Source of the DNA: Candidatus Woesearchaeota archaeon
GTDB taxonomy: Archaea > Nanobdellota > Nanobdellia > Woesearchaeales > B72-G16
Direction of reading: 5' to 3'
DNA: 32,029 bases
Assembly: GCA_003650545.1 (NCBI GenBank)
Contig: QMQO01000014.1
Location: 1-32,029, forward strand
Shown: piece by piece, positions 9,101 through 15,643 of the stretch
How the letters are laid out: each line of letters begins with the position of its first letter
Numbering within the stretch: position 1 is the stretch's first letter
The notes under the pieces: model-generated
Told to the model about the DNA's origin: nothing
The model's database searches: none
What the model saw: the letters and a program-made list of their open reading frames with translations, nothing else
Position numbers and translations under genes: made by a program

Positions 9101-9404
9101 ACGCGCAATTGATCTGTTACACTACTGTCTAAGTAACATCGGTATCGACCCTGAAACTGGTAAGTTTGATATAGATCGTATTTCTACTGGAATCACAACA
9201 AGCGAGAGAAGTAAATTAGTTGTTGTTCGTGAGATCATAAACGAACTGGAAAATAAAATTGGAAAAACCATTCCAATCGAAGATGTCGTTGAGGCTGCTG
9301 CGGCCCAGGGTGTAGAAGAGAGTCAAGTGGAAGAAGCTATTGAAAAGCTAAAACGTTCAGGAGACATTTTTGAGCCTAGGAGGGGGTTCTTAAGTAAGAT
9401 TTAA
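6174..9404 (+). CDS. mcm: Replicative helicase MCM, interrupted by an intein
   Basis: The archaeal replicative helicase; without its intein it would be 672 residues, the normal size. The N-terminal DNA-binding part holds a zinc finger with cysteines 128, 131, 150 and 152. Walker A is GDPGAAKS at 322-329. Walker B is split: the frame reads GIC (381-383), then a 404-residue intein, then CIDEIDKM from residue 788. The arginine-finger region LINRFDLLF and a C-terminal winged helix follow. The unspliced protein would have its ATPase site disrupted, so helicase activity should depend on protein splicing. The ATG start follows a GGGGG ribosome binding site. It lies between TBP and the convergent PCNA gene. 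Confidence 0.97.
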   Translation: MEATEQINIFREFFDTHYYAELLENIRKGKNFIIVDFGKLAKFNPELAENLLDHPEEVTKAAELAIEQFDLPQETHNFRIRFFNLPESQKIMIRNIRSKHIGKLLWMEGTVRQKSDVRPQVTNARFECPSCGNIIAVLQLDKKFREPSTCGCGRKGKFRLLSKELIDAQGLTIEEAPEDLEGGEQPKRIQVLLKEDLVSPITEKKTNPGSKIRLIGIIKEVPISARDGGQLTRFDLIIEGNNIEAVQEDFTQIEITDEEVQELLKISKDPKLYENLIESIAPSIYGLERIKEALLLQMVGGVRKVRSDGVVTRGDMHILLMGDPGAAKSQMLKRVADVAPKARFVSGKGASGAGLTAAVVRDEFISGWSLEAGALVLANKGICCTTEDSEFILENGKKISFKKLFESEMRSIIYPKFKILALNNKTLKIEPFEIKKAFKIKNNKKVYKIRTRTGRELNLTEDNEVLVCQNSKLIWKPIRQVNKGSYIAVPKKITINKTDSYSKEFAYMCGLVASENHMKINSKNIQAGNISTNKKTKIDIIKDKKNASKKSIYDALDSKDFAKKLILFGIQTENISTKSLLDNKILTYSDETISSFLKGIFDGGSFINLNPLKITLVAKVEKNARLFQELLVRLGIISSVKRSAKSWYCEIRGATNCLKFFKKIGTNNDNKFKKLTKINLKEVKEGIDVLPEHQRFFKEIIKKHCKKLGKAKQRYFWNRAKKGMAFSKYELAQLNKLLEDGYIAKHVESDILWDKIASIREIKAEYVYDFTMKKTNNFIANNIIMHNCIDEIDKMSQEDTSAMHEALEGQTVTISKANIQATLRAETTVLAAANPKFGRFDPYDIPAKQINLPPTLINRFDLLFPIKDTPDEVKDRKLATHILALHQDPKMDEPKISTKLLRKYIIYAKQNVFPKLTDAAIEEIKNYYVEIRNKETGEAGLKSVPLTARQLEALVRMTEANARLRLSQEATRQDAKRAIDLLHYCLSNIGIDPETGKFDIDRISTGITTSERSKLVVVREIINELENKIGKTIPIEDVVEAAAAQGVEESQVEEAIEKLKRSGDIFEPRRGFLSKI
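7323..8534 (+). mobile_element. Intein in the MCM Walker B motif, with degenerate LAGLIDADG endonuclease
   Basis: Residues 384-787 of the MCM frame form an intein. It starts with Cys (CTTEDSEFIL), ends with FIANNIIMHN, and is followed by an extein Cys, so the splice-junction residues, penultimate His and terminal Asn are all present. Block B reads GRELNLTEDNEVLV, where the usual histidine is Asn at intein residue 80 (codon AAT). The endonuclease domain is degenerate. The first motif is GLVASEN (127-133), with Glu and Asn where Asp-Gly is usual. The second is GIFDGGSF, which looks like GIFDGDGSF with the catalytic Asp codon deleted. Homing is therefore probably lost. Splicing must still work if the cell relies on this single MCM. 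Confidence 0.93.
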
Positions 9405-9406
9405 AA

Positions 9407-9430
9407 AAAATTTCATACAAAATTTCATAC
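9407..9430. repeat. 12-bp tandem repeat between mcm and pcn
   Basis: The unit AAAATTTCATAC occurs twice in direct tandem just after the mcm stop, in the short convergent gap before the PCNA gene. No function is evident. Confidence 0.6.
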
Positions 9431-9498
9431 AACAAAACCGTTATAAGCCAAGAATTCTTAAATTTCTATACTAACTTTAGGGTTTTCAGACCAAGCAA

Positions 9499-10245
9499 TT
9501 AATCGTTTTCAACCCTTGGAGCCAAAATAAAACTAAGTAGTACTCTGTCCAACGCTGCAAATTCCAGCTTCATAGGATAGTCGTTATTAAAAGACAGTCT
9601 AACATCATCGCTAATCCTTGCACCCGTAATCATCTTCTTCAAATACTCGATGCTGTATTTAGCTTTAACTTTTTCAGTAGTTTCTGACTTGATCTTTGTT
9701 TCATCATCAGCCTTAATATCAATCCTAGCCTTCGAAAGATCTCCCTCTGCATAAATTGTTAACTTATCTGGTTCGCCAGCAAAAGTAACACTCTCTGCAA
9801 CAACATCAACATCTTCAATCGCATCTGCAATCACACCAGCCGATGTTTTTACAACAAGAGGAAATTTCAAATCAGGCACGCGCTGCTCACTCTCATCCAA
9901 GTCCAAAATAGGTAAACTGAAAGTTCTAACAGATTTTCCTTTAAAAGTGATCAGTAACTTGTTATCTTGATCAACCTCTAAAGTTAGCATATCATTTGCC
10001 TTAGCCCTTTTAAGAACCTGTTTTAAATTGTTTAAATTTACAGCAATCTCAGTAACATCTTTAACATCATACTCCACAAAGCAACTACTCAATAGTTTAA
10101 AAATAACCATCGCTACATTTGCAGGATCCATTGCAGCTAGTTCAATTGCATTTGGAGTAATCTTGAAGCGAGCTTCATTTACTAGTTCTGAAATTATAGA
10201 AATACTATCTTTCAAATACCTAGGTTCTGCTAATGTTAACTTCAT
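9499..10245 (-). CDS. pcn: DNA polymerase sliding clamp PCNA
   Basis: The 248-residue protein forms the trimeric ring that tethers polymerase D and other factors to DNA. The N-terminal MKLTLAEPRYLKDSISIISEL, the central loop region IAVNLNNLKQVLKRAKANDML and the C-terminal LEFAALDRVLLSFILAPR are typical of archaeal PCNA. A frame extends 12 codons upstream, but this ATG follows a GAGGGGG ribosome binding site and gives the normal N-terminus. It converges with mcm and is divided from upstream RNase J by 51 bases that contain a TATA element, so it probably has its own promoter. Confidence 0.96.
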   Translation of the reverse strand: MKLTLAEPRYLKDSISIISELVNEARFKITPNAIELAAMDPANVAMVIFKLLSSCFVEYDVKDVTEIAVNLNNLKQVLKRAKANDMLTLEVDQDNKLLITFKGKSVRTFSLPILDLDESEQRVPDLKFPLVVKTSAGVIADAIEDVDVVAESVTFAGEPDKLTIYAEGDLSKARIDIKADDETKIKSETTEKVKAKYSIEYLKKMITGARISDDVRLSFNNDYPMKLEFAALDRVLLSFILAPRVEND

Positions 10246-10284
10246 AACAATAACCCCCTCTTTTAGCAATTTAAAAACCAACTA

Positions 10285-10294
10285 GTATTTAAAG
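10285..10294 (-). promoter_or_regulatory. TATA element for the PCNA gene
   Basis: On the minus strand this reads CTTTAAATAC, about 45 bases before the PCNA start. It would give a leader of roughly 18 bases that includes the GAGGGGG ribosome binding site. Confidence 0.5.
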
Positions 10295-10296
10295 AT

Positions 10297-11637
10297 TTAT
10301 GTTTTGCTCAAGACAATCTGCTTTCCATCTCGGGAAACAAATATATTCTGTTTAGAATAGCCAACCTCCTGAGCTAGCTCTGCTAGAGCCAAAGACATTT
10401 TCATGACACCGTGAGCAGGAATAATATTTGCTGGCCTTAACATGTTAATTAAGTCACGTAGATCTTCTTTAGCAGCGTGCCCGCTTACATGAATATCACG
10501 AAATATCCTAACCCCTTTAGAACGCAGCTTTTCTTCCAAAGATTTACGGTTCTTGATATTTAATTTATTGGGGATTACAGTGCAAGAAAATATAACAATA
10601 TCATCCTTTCCAAATTTAAAATTATAAAAACGATCAATCATCTTTGACAGCACAGCTTTGGGTTCACCTTGATGGCCTGTTACGACAAGCAAATATCTAT
10701 CTTTATGTTTCGCCACCTGGTCAAGCTTAGCTTTAATCTTCTTCGAGTATTTTATCAACTCCACATCCTTCTTAAAATTTATCAAGTTAATAGATTCTGC
10801 GGAGTTAACATACTTTGCTAAACTTCTACCCAAGAAAATAATCTTTCTACGTAAACGTTTTCCAAACTTAATTATACTTTTCAGTCTAGCTAAATGTGAA
10901 GAAAAGGTTGTCACAATAATCGCTTTACCTTCTGACTCAACACCGGTTAAAACATCTTGCAGCATGCTTTCTGCAACCTTCTCTGAAGGGGTTTTTTTAG
11001 CGTCTTTAGCATAAATACAATCTACAATCAATGCAATAACTTTTTCCTCAGCCAGCTTCTTTAATCTCGCATAATTGGGTTTTTTTCCAAGCATTGGGTG
11101 ACTATCAAACTTAAAATCGTTTGCGTACACAACCACACCTTCTGGTGTATGTAATGCAACCATCACTGTTTGTGGAGTAGAATGTGTCATATTAATAAAC
11201 TCTACACACATTTCATCTGTTAACTTATACATTGAATTAACATTTATAGACTTTATCTCGTTATCTAATCTAATTTTTTCGTCTTTTAATATGGTTTTAA
11301 TAACTGCTTTTGTAAAAGGGGTACATATTATTGGTGCATCAAACTTACGAGCTAAAAAGTGTATTGCTCCAACATGGTCTAGGTGAGCGTGTGTTGGTAT
11401 GATAGCTTTAACTTTACTCTTCCAATCGCCGAGTTTTCTTACATCAGGTATGGCTCCAGCCTTAAGTAGTCTAGAAACAGTTATATTTTTTATATCACCT
11501 TGTTCGTCTTCTGTAACACGGATATAATTCTCAAGATGAAGACCCATATCAAAAATAACAACATCGTTTCCACACTTAATTGCGGTCATATTCTTTCCAA
11601 CTTCGTTATATCCGCCAATAGTTTTGATTACAATCAT
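10297..11637 (-). CDS. rnj: Archaeal RNase J, metallo-beta-lactamase/beta-CASP ribonuclease
   Basis: The 446-residue protein has the signature motifs of the beta-CASP family. The metal-binding THAHLDH spans residues 82-88, the next histidine is in THSTPQ (H152), and the aspartate is in YANDFKFD (D174). The CASP-type motifs VSGHAAKED and IPAHG lie near the C-terminus. Archaeal RNase J is a 5'-to-3' exoribonuclease acting in RNA decay and processing. There is no N-terminal KH region, which argues against the aCPSF1 group. Its start overlaps the stop of the HAD gene as ATGA, so the two are translated as a coupled pair. Confidence 0.93.
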   Translation of the reverse strand: MIVIKTIGGYNEVGKNMTAIKCGNDVVIFDMGLHLENYIRVTEDEQGDIKNITVSRLLKAGAIPDVRKLGDWKSKVKAIIPTHAHLDHVGAIHFLARKFDAPIICTPFTKAVIKTILKDEKIRLDNEIKSINVNSMYKLTDEMCVEFINMTHSTPQTVMVALHTPEGVVVYANDFKFDSHPMLGKKPNYARLKKLAEEKVIALIVDCIYAKDAKKTPSEKVAESMLQDVLTGVESEGKAIIVTTFSSHLARLKSIIKFGKRLRRKIIFLGRSLAKYVNSAESINLINFKKDVELIKYSKKIKAKLDQVAKHKDRYLLVVTGHQGEPKAVLSKMIDRFYNFKFGKDDIVIFSCTVIPNKLNIKNRKSLEEKLRSKGVRIFRDIHVSGHAAKEDLRDLINMLRPANIIPAHGVMKMSLALAELAQEVGYSKQNIFVSRDGKQIVLSKT

Positions 11638-12350
11638 AGTAATCCTCTGATTAGTTTCTTGACATCATATAAATCTTTTGCATAATAATCTGCATATTTC
11701 AGTGCGCTGTGATTCTGAAATCTTTTTGTTTCTATTAAAATAGACGTAATTCCTAATTGTTTTGCTGCAAGATCTTCTACAGGATCGTCACCGATCATGA
11801 TACATTCTTCTGACTTAATTTTACCTAAGAACAAACTTTTTCTCATAAACTTTTTAAATGGTATCAATGTAGATTTTTTCCTAGACCTATCAGCGAAATA
11901 TAACTTATGAAAATATTTTTTGATTTTAAGTTTTTTCAATTCTCTAACAATTCTCAATCTAAAACCATTCGTTATTAAAATAATCTTCACATTTTTCTTT
12001 TTTAAAAACCTCAGTAAGGGTAGAGCCCCCTTTCTTAATCTTAAATTATCCAGAGCATAATTTCTAAAAAGTTTTGTTAATTTGATCTTCTTTCTTAAAC
12101 TTGTTTTTATACCTGCGTGTTGAAAAAATAAATCTGTCCAGTCTAGAAATCTTAAGATGCGTCTTTTCTTAATCTTATTAATCTCCTTTGTTGTTTTTAA
12201 AAGAGCTGTTTTAAACCTCGCAAAAGTAATGTTAACACCATGTTTGTTCAAGATTTTTGTGAAGTTTCTACTTGTCTTAAATCTCTCTATCAATCTTGTG
12301 GTGTCTGCTAAAGTATCATCCCAATCAAATATAACATATTTTATTGCCAT
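11634..12350 (-). CDS. HAD-superfamily hydrolase
   Basis: The 238-residue protein has all four HAD motifs: the nucleophile motif FDWDDTLAD with D9 and D11, motif II LITNGF, a motif III lysine in the RKKSTLIPFKK region, and motif IV MIGDDPVEDLAAK. It has a helical cap between the first two motifs, as in phosphoglycolate-phosphatase-like or haloacid dehalogenase-like enzymes. The substrate cannot be told from sequence. The middle is very rich in Lys and Arg. The start codon lies only 19 bases after the 3' end of the tRNA-Leu gene and the stop overlaps RNase J, so a tRNA-HAD-RNase J transcription unit is possible. Confidence 0.9.
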   Translation of the reverse strand: MAIKYVIFDWDDTLADTTRLIERFKTSRNFTKILNKHGVNITFARFKTALLKTTKEINKIKKRRILRFLDWTDLFFQHAGIKTSLRKKIKLTKLFRNYALDNLRLRKGALPLLRFLKKKNVKIILITNGFRLRIVRELKKLKIKKYFHKLYFADRSRKKSTLIPFKKFMRKSLFLGKIKSEECIMIGDDPVEDLAAKQLGITSILIETKRFQNHSALKYADYYAKDLYDVKKLIRGLL

Positions 12351-12354
12351 TTTG

Positions 12355-12363
12355 AAAAAAAAA
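12355..12363 (-). terminator. Nine-T tract between tRNA-Leu and the HAD gene
   Basis: On the minus strand nine consecutive T follow the tRNA 3' end by six bases. This fits termination of the tRNA transcript, yet it lies just four bases before the HAD start codon, leaving no room for a separate HAD promoter outside the tRNA gene. Confidence 0.5.
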
Positions 12364-12415
12364 GACGGATGCGGGGAGGAGGATTCGAACCCCCGTAGGC
12401 ACTAAGCCAACAGAT

Positions 12416-12466
12416 GGCTCACAGGAGCACTTCATTGCTAAGTTGCTTAGCTCATCACTCAATTAA
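12416..12466 (-). other. tRNA-Leu intron 3 (canonical 37/38, 51 bases)
   Basis: The central helix is CTCA (anticodon loop, 12472-12469) with TGAG (intron, 12421-12418). The bulges are AG|T and CC|A. The outer helix is the anticodon stem ACAGA/TCTGT, complete only after intron 2 has gone. The intron also contains a perfect GCTAAG-CAA-CTTAGC hairpin. Confidence 0.85.
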
Positions 12467-12473
12467 CTTGAGT

Positions 12474-12504
12474 TAGGACGTTTTAGCGCCATATGCCAAA
12501 AACA
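12474..12504 (-). other. tRNA-Leu intron 2 (anticodon stem 30/31, 31 bases)
   Basis: The central helix is GGAC (exon, 12510-12507) with GTCC (intron, 12479-12476). The bulges are AG|T and TA|A, and the inner helix is GTTTT/AAAAC. The exon strand of the central helix uses bases that end up as positions 25-28, so this fold competes with the D stem and anticodon stem of the mature form. Confidence 0.85.
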
Positions 12505-12520
12505 CTGTCCCGTTTGGCCA

Positions 12521-12564
12521 CTCCGGACACATAGCGTGTAGGAGTGCACGAACGCCAGTGAGTT
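12521..12564 (-). other. tRNA-Leu intron 1 (D loop, 44 bases)
   Basis: The central helix is CCGG at 12570-12567 in exon 1 with CCGG at 12526-12523 in the intron. The bulges are AG|A and AG|T, cut after the second base. The inner helix ACTCA/TGTGT has one U-U mismatch, and GCGT/ACGC closes further in. The outer helix is weak. Removal restores a D loop with A14, G15 and the GG pair. Confidence 0.82.
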
Positions 12565-12608
12565 CTCCGGCATCCCCGCAGTTGCGTAATAAGAGAAGTA
12601 AGTATCCA

Positions 12609-12617
12609 TTTATAAAA
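12609..12617 (-). promoter_or_regulatory. TATA element for tRNA-Leu
   Basis: On the minus strand TTTTATAAA lies about 33 bases upstream of the first tRNA base, the expected spacing for a start a few bases before the tRNA. Confidence 0.6.
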
Positions 12618-12643
12618 TTACCTAAAAACAAAAACAAATGAAA

Positions 12644-13099
12644 TCAGACAAGTTTTCCTAACTTGCTTTCTATTTCACCCAATTCAGACTCTAGTTTGTC
12701 CAACTGTGTTGCAATCTTTGGTTTTGCAACAACAATTTTCTTTTCCTTTTTCTTTGAACTAATCTTTTTACCTTTCTTTCCCTTAATCTTTTTCTTAACA
12801 TTTTCTCCTGTCATCCTTGCAGCCTTCTTCTCAATCTTTTCTTCAAATTCTGGTGTCTTAAATCTTAACGAAGTTTTAGGTAAAGAAGCTTTCAACTTTG
12901 CTATATCCCGAGAGATGCTAGATATAAGTTGTTTAAGTCTGTCAACTTCTTCTTGTCTTTCCTTTCTTACAGTTTTAAATTTTTCATAACGCTGTAATAA
13001 TTGTACGACATCTTTTGATGATTCTAGAATAGAACGCCTGATCTCTACAGGATCTTTTATTCCAACATAGACAACATCTTTATCTTTTTCAGCCACCAT
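12644..13099 (-). CDS. Coiled-coil protein of unknown function, operon gene 3
   Basis: I do not recognise the family. The 151-residue protein has a short N-terminal part (VVYVGIKDPVEIRRSILESSK), a long coiled-coil helix at about residues 25-75, a very basic linker rich in Lys around 95-120, and a short C-terminal helix with regular Leu-Glu spacing. It has no signal peptide or membrane segment. The chosen ATG follows AAGGTGAC, a good ribosome binding site; the frame itself opens 16 codons earlier, but that would run into the upstream gene. It is the last of three small genes spaced by about 10 bases. Lys-rich linkers suggest binding to nucleic acid or membrane, which is inference only. Confidence 0.75.
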   Translation of the reverse strand: MVAEKDKDVVYVGIKDPVEIRRSILESSKDVVQLLQRYEKFKTVRKERQEEVDRLKQLISSISRDIAKLKASLPKTSLRFKTPEFEEKIEKKAARMTGENVKKKIKGKKGKKISSKKKEKKIVVAKPKIATQLDKLESELGEIESKLGKLV

Positions 13100-13109
13100 T
13101 TTTGTCACC

Positions 13110-13346
13110 TTAAACGGCATTAGGTTCAAATAAGACTTTATCAACAAAGCTTACTTTTCTTTCTGCTTCATCTAGGGCTGCTTGCCATAGCTCTAGTTCA
13201 GCGTCTTCTTCATTCTTCAGTTCATAAATTTTGCCAAGCGTATCTCTAGCATCAATAATCTTATTTTTAATCATGTTCATTACATCCAACACATCTTTAT
13301 ATTCTTCTATTTTAACAAAGACCGGCATTAATTCGTCTGTCATCAT
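13110..13346 (-). CDS. Small helical protein of unknown function, operon gene 2
   Basis: The product is 78 residues, acidic and almost entirely helical, without signal peptide or membrane segment. Its last 26 residues, ending in RKVSFVDKVLFEP, match the end of the upstream gene's protein, RKLIFVDKTLFEA, at the same distance from a Trp and a run of acidic residues. The two are therefore probably paralogues sharing a C-terminal domain. The start ATG follows GAGGGTGG; a second ATG directly after it could be used instead. It lies 10 bases from both neighbours in the three-gene operon. Confidence 0.72.
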   Translation of the reverse strand: MMTDELMPVFVKIEEYKDVLDVMNMIKNKIIDARDTLGKIYELKNEEDAELELWQAALDEAERKVSFVDKVLFEPNAV

Positions 13347-13356
13347 ACCACCCTCT

Positions 13357-13830
13357 TTATTTTGCTTCGAATAATGTTTTATCAACAAATATAAGTTTTC
13401 TTTGAATATCTTCTAATGAACGCTTCCATTTCTCAAATTCTTTATCTTTATCTGTTTTAAGTTCATCGAGTCTTTTAAGTTCATCATTAGATTTCCTTAA
13501 AACACTGTTTGCAGAAGATATCTCCCTAACCATTTCCATAAAATTTTCTGCCATCACAAATATTGGCTTTGTGAGTACTAAACCCTCTCTTACAGCCAGT
13601 TGCTCTTTTGTCTTTGAAACCGCTCTCCTCTCTAGAGGTGTTACTTTTGTCTCTCTCTCTGTTGACACAACCTCTTCAACTTTAGGTTCTTCTGTTTTCA
13701 CTTCAACTGTTGGTTGTTCTTTCTGCAGAGTTCTCACCCTGTATTCTGGCGGAGCTGGAGGTGCTTCTAATTCTTCTTTAAACTTTTCAGCACCTTCTTT
13801 ATGTCTACCTAAGAATTTTAAAAATGCCAC
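13357..13830 (-). CDS. Coiled-coil protein with Pro/Glu-rich linker, operon gene 1
   Basis: The 157-residue protein has three parts: a short N-terminal segment (AFLKFLGRHKEGAEKF), a linker rich in Pro, Glu, Val and Thr at about 20-70, and a C-terminal helical domain from about 95 with coiled-coil character ending in IFVDKTLFEAK. That last motif recurs in the next gene. The frame opens far upstream, but the GTG at 13830 is preferred: it follows GAGGTGAG, and the longer start would cross the TATA element at 13862-13871. No signal or membrane segment is seen. It heads a three-gene operon of unknown function. Confidence 0.72.
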   Translation of the reverse strand: MAFLKFLGRHKEGAEKFKEELEAPPAPPEYRVRTLQKEQPTVEVKTEEPKVEEVVSTERETKVTPLERRAVSKTKEQLAVREGLVLTKPIFVMAENFMEMVREISSANSVLRKSNDELKRLDELKTDKDKEFEKWKRSLEDIQRKLIFVDKTLFEAK

Positions 13831-13861
13831 ATACTCACCTCTCAATGACAGAATAAAATCC

Positions 13862-13871
13862 CTTATATAAA
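13862..13871 (-). promoter_or_regulatory. TATA element for the three-gene coiled-coil operon
   Basis: On the minus strand TTTATATAAG lies about 36 bases before the GTG start of the first gene, giving a short leader with its ribosome binding site. Confidence 0.55.
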
Positions 13872-13994
13872 CTTTGTGAACTATTATAAAATAATAACAA
13901 AAACGAAAACCGTCAATATATACTCTATATAAAGCACATATTATATAGAAAATATAGAGCAAGTCATAAATAATTCCTTGCCAGTATAATAGTC

Positions 13995-15467
13995 ATGAAA
14001 AAACTCTTAATATTAACTATTGTTTTACTTTTGCCTTGTGTTACCGCAATAAACATAAATGAAATAATGTACAATCCAATAGGAAGAGATAACAACAAAG
14101 AATTTATTGAAATTAAAAACACGATAAATCTAACAGGCTTCATTATTAGCGATTCATCTTCTAATGATACACTCGTTCCACTACAATTTGTTGATAGTAT
14201 CTACGCATTAATCGTTGAAGAAGGTTTTGACTACTCAGACCTAAATTGCTCAATATATTCTGCAGGGTCAACAATAGGTAATGGTCTTAGCAATTCTGGA
14301 GATATTCTTCGATTATATGGAAATAACAACACCTTAATTTCAATTGCTCGGTACAATTCGACGCTTGCGAATGGCAATGGTCATAGCCTTGAATTTATAA
14401 ACAACAGCTGGCAAGAAAGTCAGAAATTAAACGGAAGTCCTTGTTTAGAAAATTCTTTTGTTGAAATCACAATAAATGTATCTGAAAACCAAATTAAAAA
14501 TAACATAACCAATAAAACTGAAAATCCGCGTGATTATATAGAAGAAAATAGTTCTATTGATCAAAATAATTCTATTAATCAAAACCAAACCTTTAATGAC
14601 AGTAACTTTAGAGGTAACAATGGAAATGTTGGCCAAAATTTTACTTTTGACGATTCAAAAAAAAATGTAAATAATAATGATACAAATAACACAATCCAAA
14701 ATGAAACAGAAGAAAGTCTTATAGAAAACAGCCAACCAACAGAGACAAGCGACATTGAAACAGATAACACGCACACAAAAAATTGTTTTAATGAACCAAA
14801 CTCCCACTACAGCATCATAAAGACTTCGAAAAAAATAGAATATTCTGTTCTAAAAAATCACGATAGTGTCGAACAAAATAAAACATTCAAGACAGTTATT
14901 AAGATAGTAAATAATGATGATTTTGAGCATCGTTTCACAATATGGAGTTACATCTATAGAGGTAGTAAAAGTTATCCAAGAAACCGAACAGCCAACCAAA
15001 TTTTTGTGAGTCTAAGCTCAAAATCAGAAAAAGCAATAACATTGACTAACACGGCCTCGGCGCCAGTTGGCAGCTACAGATTCAAAATTAGAATCAAAAA
15101 AGATTTTTTAAAAACGAATTACGAAATAACAAAAAATATTAAAGTAATAAATAATAGACACACCGAAACAATAATTAAAGATTTAGGTATAAAAAAAGGA
15201 GAATCTGATGAAATCAAAGTTATCAAAAACAACACAAATAAAATCCAGACCAGTAAAATAGCAAAAAATGAAACAATAGAAACTATTAATGATAACTTAA
15301 AATTTAAGTTTACATCTAACAAAAGTCCAATATTACCCCTAAAAAATACAACTTCTAGAAAAATATACGAATCAAGCAAATTAAAGAGTAAAAACATTTT
15401 AAAACATATAATTTTGTCTTCGATTGGAGTTCTTCTTTCGATATTTATATGGAAAAAGCCCATCTAA
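13995..15467 (+). CDS. Secreted, membrane-anchored lamin-tail-domain (LTD) protein
   Basis: The 490-residue protein has a signal peptide (about 1-18, MKKLLILTIVLLLPCVTA). A lamin tail domain follows at about 19-130, recognisable by INEIMYNPIG, KEFIEIKN and LTGFIISDSSS. The Asn/Thr/Ser-rich stretch (about 155-265) has many N-x-S/T sequons and may be glycosylated. A beta-sandwich-like region of about 100 residues follows near 275-385, then a Lys-rich stalk and a C-terminal membrane helix (about 469-486) with a short basic tail. This suggests an outward-facing surface protein anchored at its C-terminus. LTD domains in prokaryotes are usually extracellular and often linked to nucleases or adhesion; no nuclease domain is present. 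There is no clear ribosome binding site, so it may be leaderless. Confidence 0.82.
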   Translation: MKKLLILTIVLLLPCVTAININEIMYNPIGRDNNKEFIEIKNTINLTGFIISDSSSNDTLVPLQFVDSIYALIVEEGFDYSDLNCSIYSAGSTIGNGLSNSGDILRLYGNNNTLISIARYNSTLANGNGHSLEFINNSWQESQKLNGSPCLENSFVEITINVSENQIKNNITNKTENPRDYIEENSSIDQNNSINQNQTFNDSNFRGNNGNVGQNFTFDDSKKNVNNNDTNNTIQNETEESLIENSQPTETSDIETDNTHTKNCFNEPNSHYSIIKTSKKIEYSVLKNHDSVEQNKTFKTVIKIVNNDDFEHRFTIWSYIYRGSKSYPRNRTANQIFVSLSSKSEKAITLTNTASAPVGSYRFKIRIKKDFLKTNYEITKNIKVINNRHTETIIKDLGIKKGESDEIKVIKNNTNKIQTSKIAKNETIETINDNLKFKFTSNKSPILPLKNTTSRKIYESSKLKSKNILKHIILSSIGVLLSIFIWKKPI

Positions 15468-15643
15468 AAATAAATACTTCACAACCACAAGTTATTTAAA
15501 CAAAATCTGTTTTCAATTAATCACGAGATAGACAATTAAAAATTAAAGCCAATTTTTATGTAATTTAAAAATAAAGAATAGCAAATAAACAATCTGAAAT
15601 ACTATGAAAATTCAAAAATGTAACAAAGAAAAAGGTTTTGTAA

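Larger units (their letters stand above)
12370..12579 (-). tRNA. tRNA-Leu(CAA) gene with three introns
   Basis: Acceptor arms GCGGGGA and TCCCCGC pair perfectly, the discriminator is A, and the T arm is GGGGG-TTCGAAT-CCTCC. No CCA is encoded. The 210 bases fold into a normal 84-base class II tRNA only if three introns are removed. The result has D stem CCG/CGG with loop GAGTGGCCAAA, anticodon stem ACAGA/TCTGT, anticodon loop CTCAAGA giving anticodon CAA, and a 15-base variable arm with a GGC/GCC stem. Intron 1 (44 bases) interrupts the D loop, intron 2 (31 bases) falls between positions 30 and 31 of the anticodon stem, and intron 3 (51 bases) is at the usual 37/38 site. Each junction pair shows a 4-bp central helix flanked by 3-base bulges, as needed by the archaeal splicing endonuclease. 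Confidence 0.93.

Noticed and set aside
12390-12411. CTTAG in the variable arm read as an anticodon loop for tRNA-Leu(TAG)
   Set aside because: It would leave no variable arm before the T stem, and the ACAGA/TCTGT stem with loop CTCAAGA fits much better.
12433-12466. Box C-like GTGATGA inside tRNA intron 3, suggesting a C/D guide RNA as in some archaeal tRNA-Trp introns
   Set aside because: No D box (CTGA) follows in the intron, and the region is better explained by a GCTAAG-CAA-CTTAGC hairpin.
15468-15643. Hidden gene or RNA in the 176-base gap before the ScpB unit
   Set aside because: The stretch is AT-rich with no open frame of note, no stable stem and no recognisable RNA motif.
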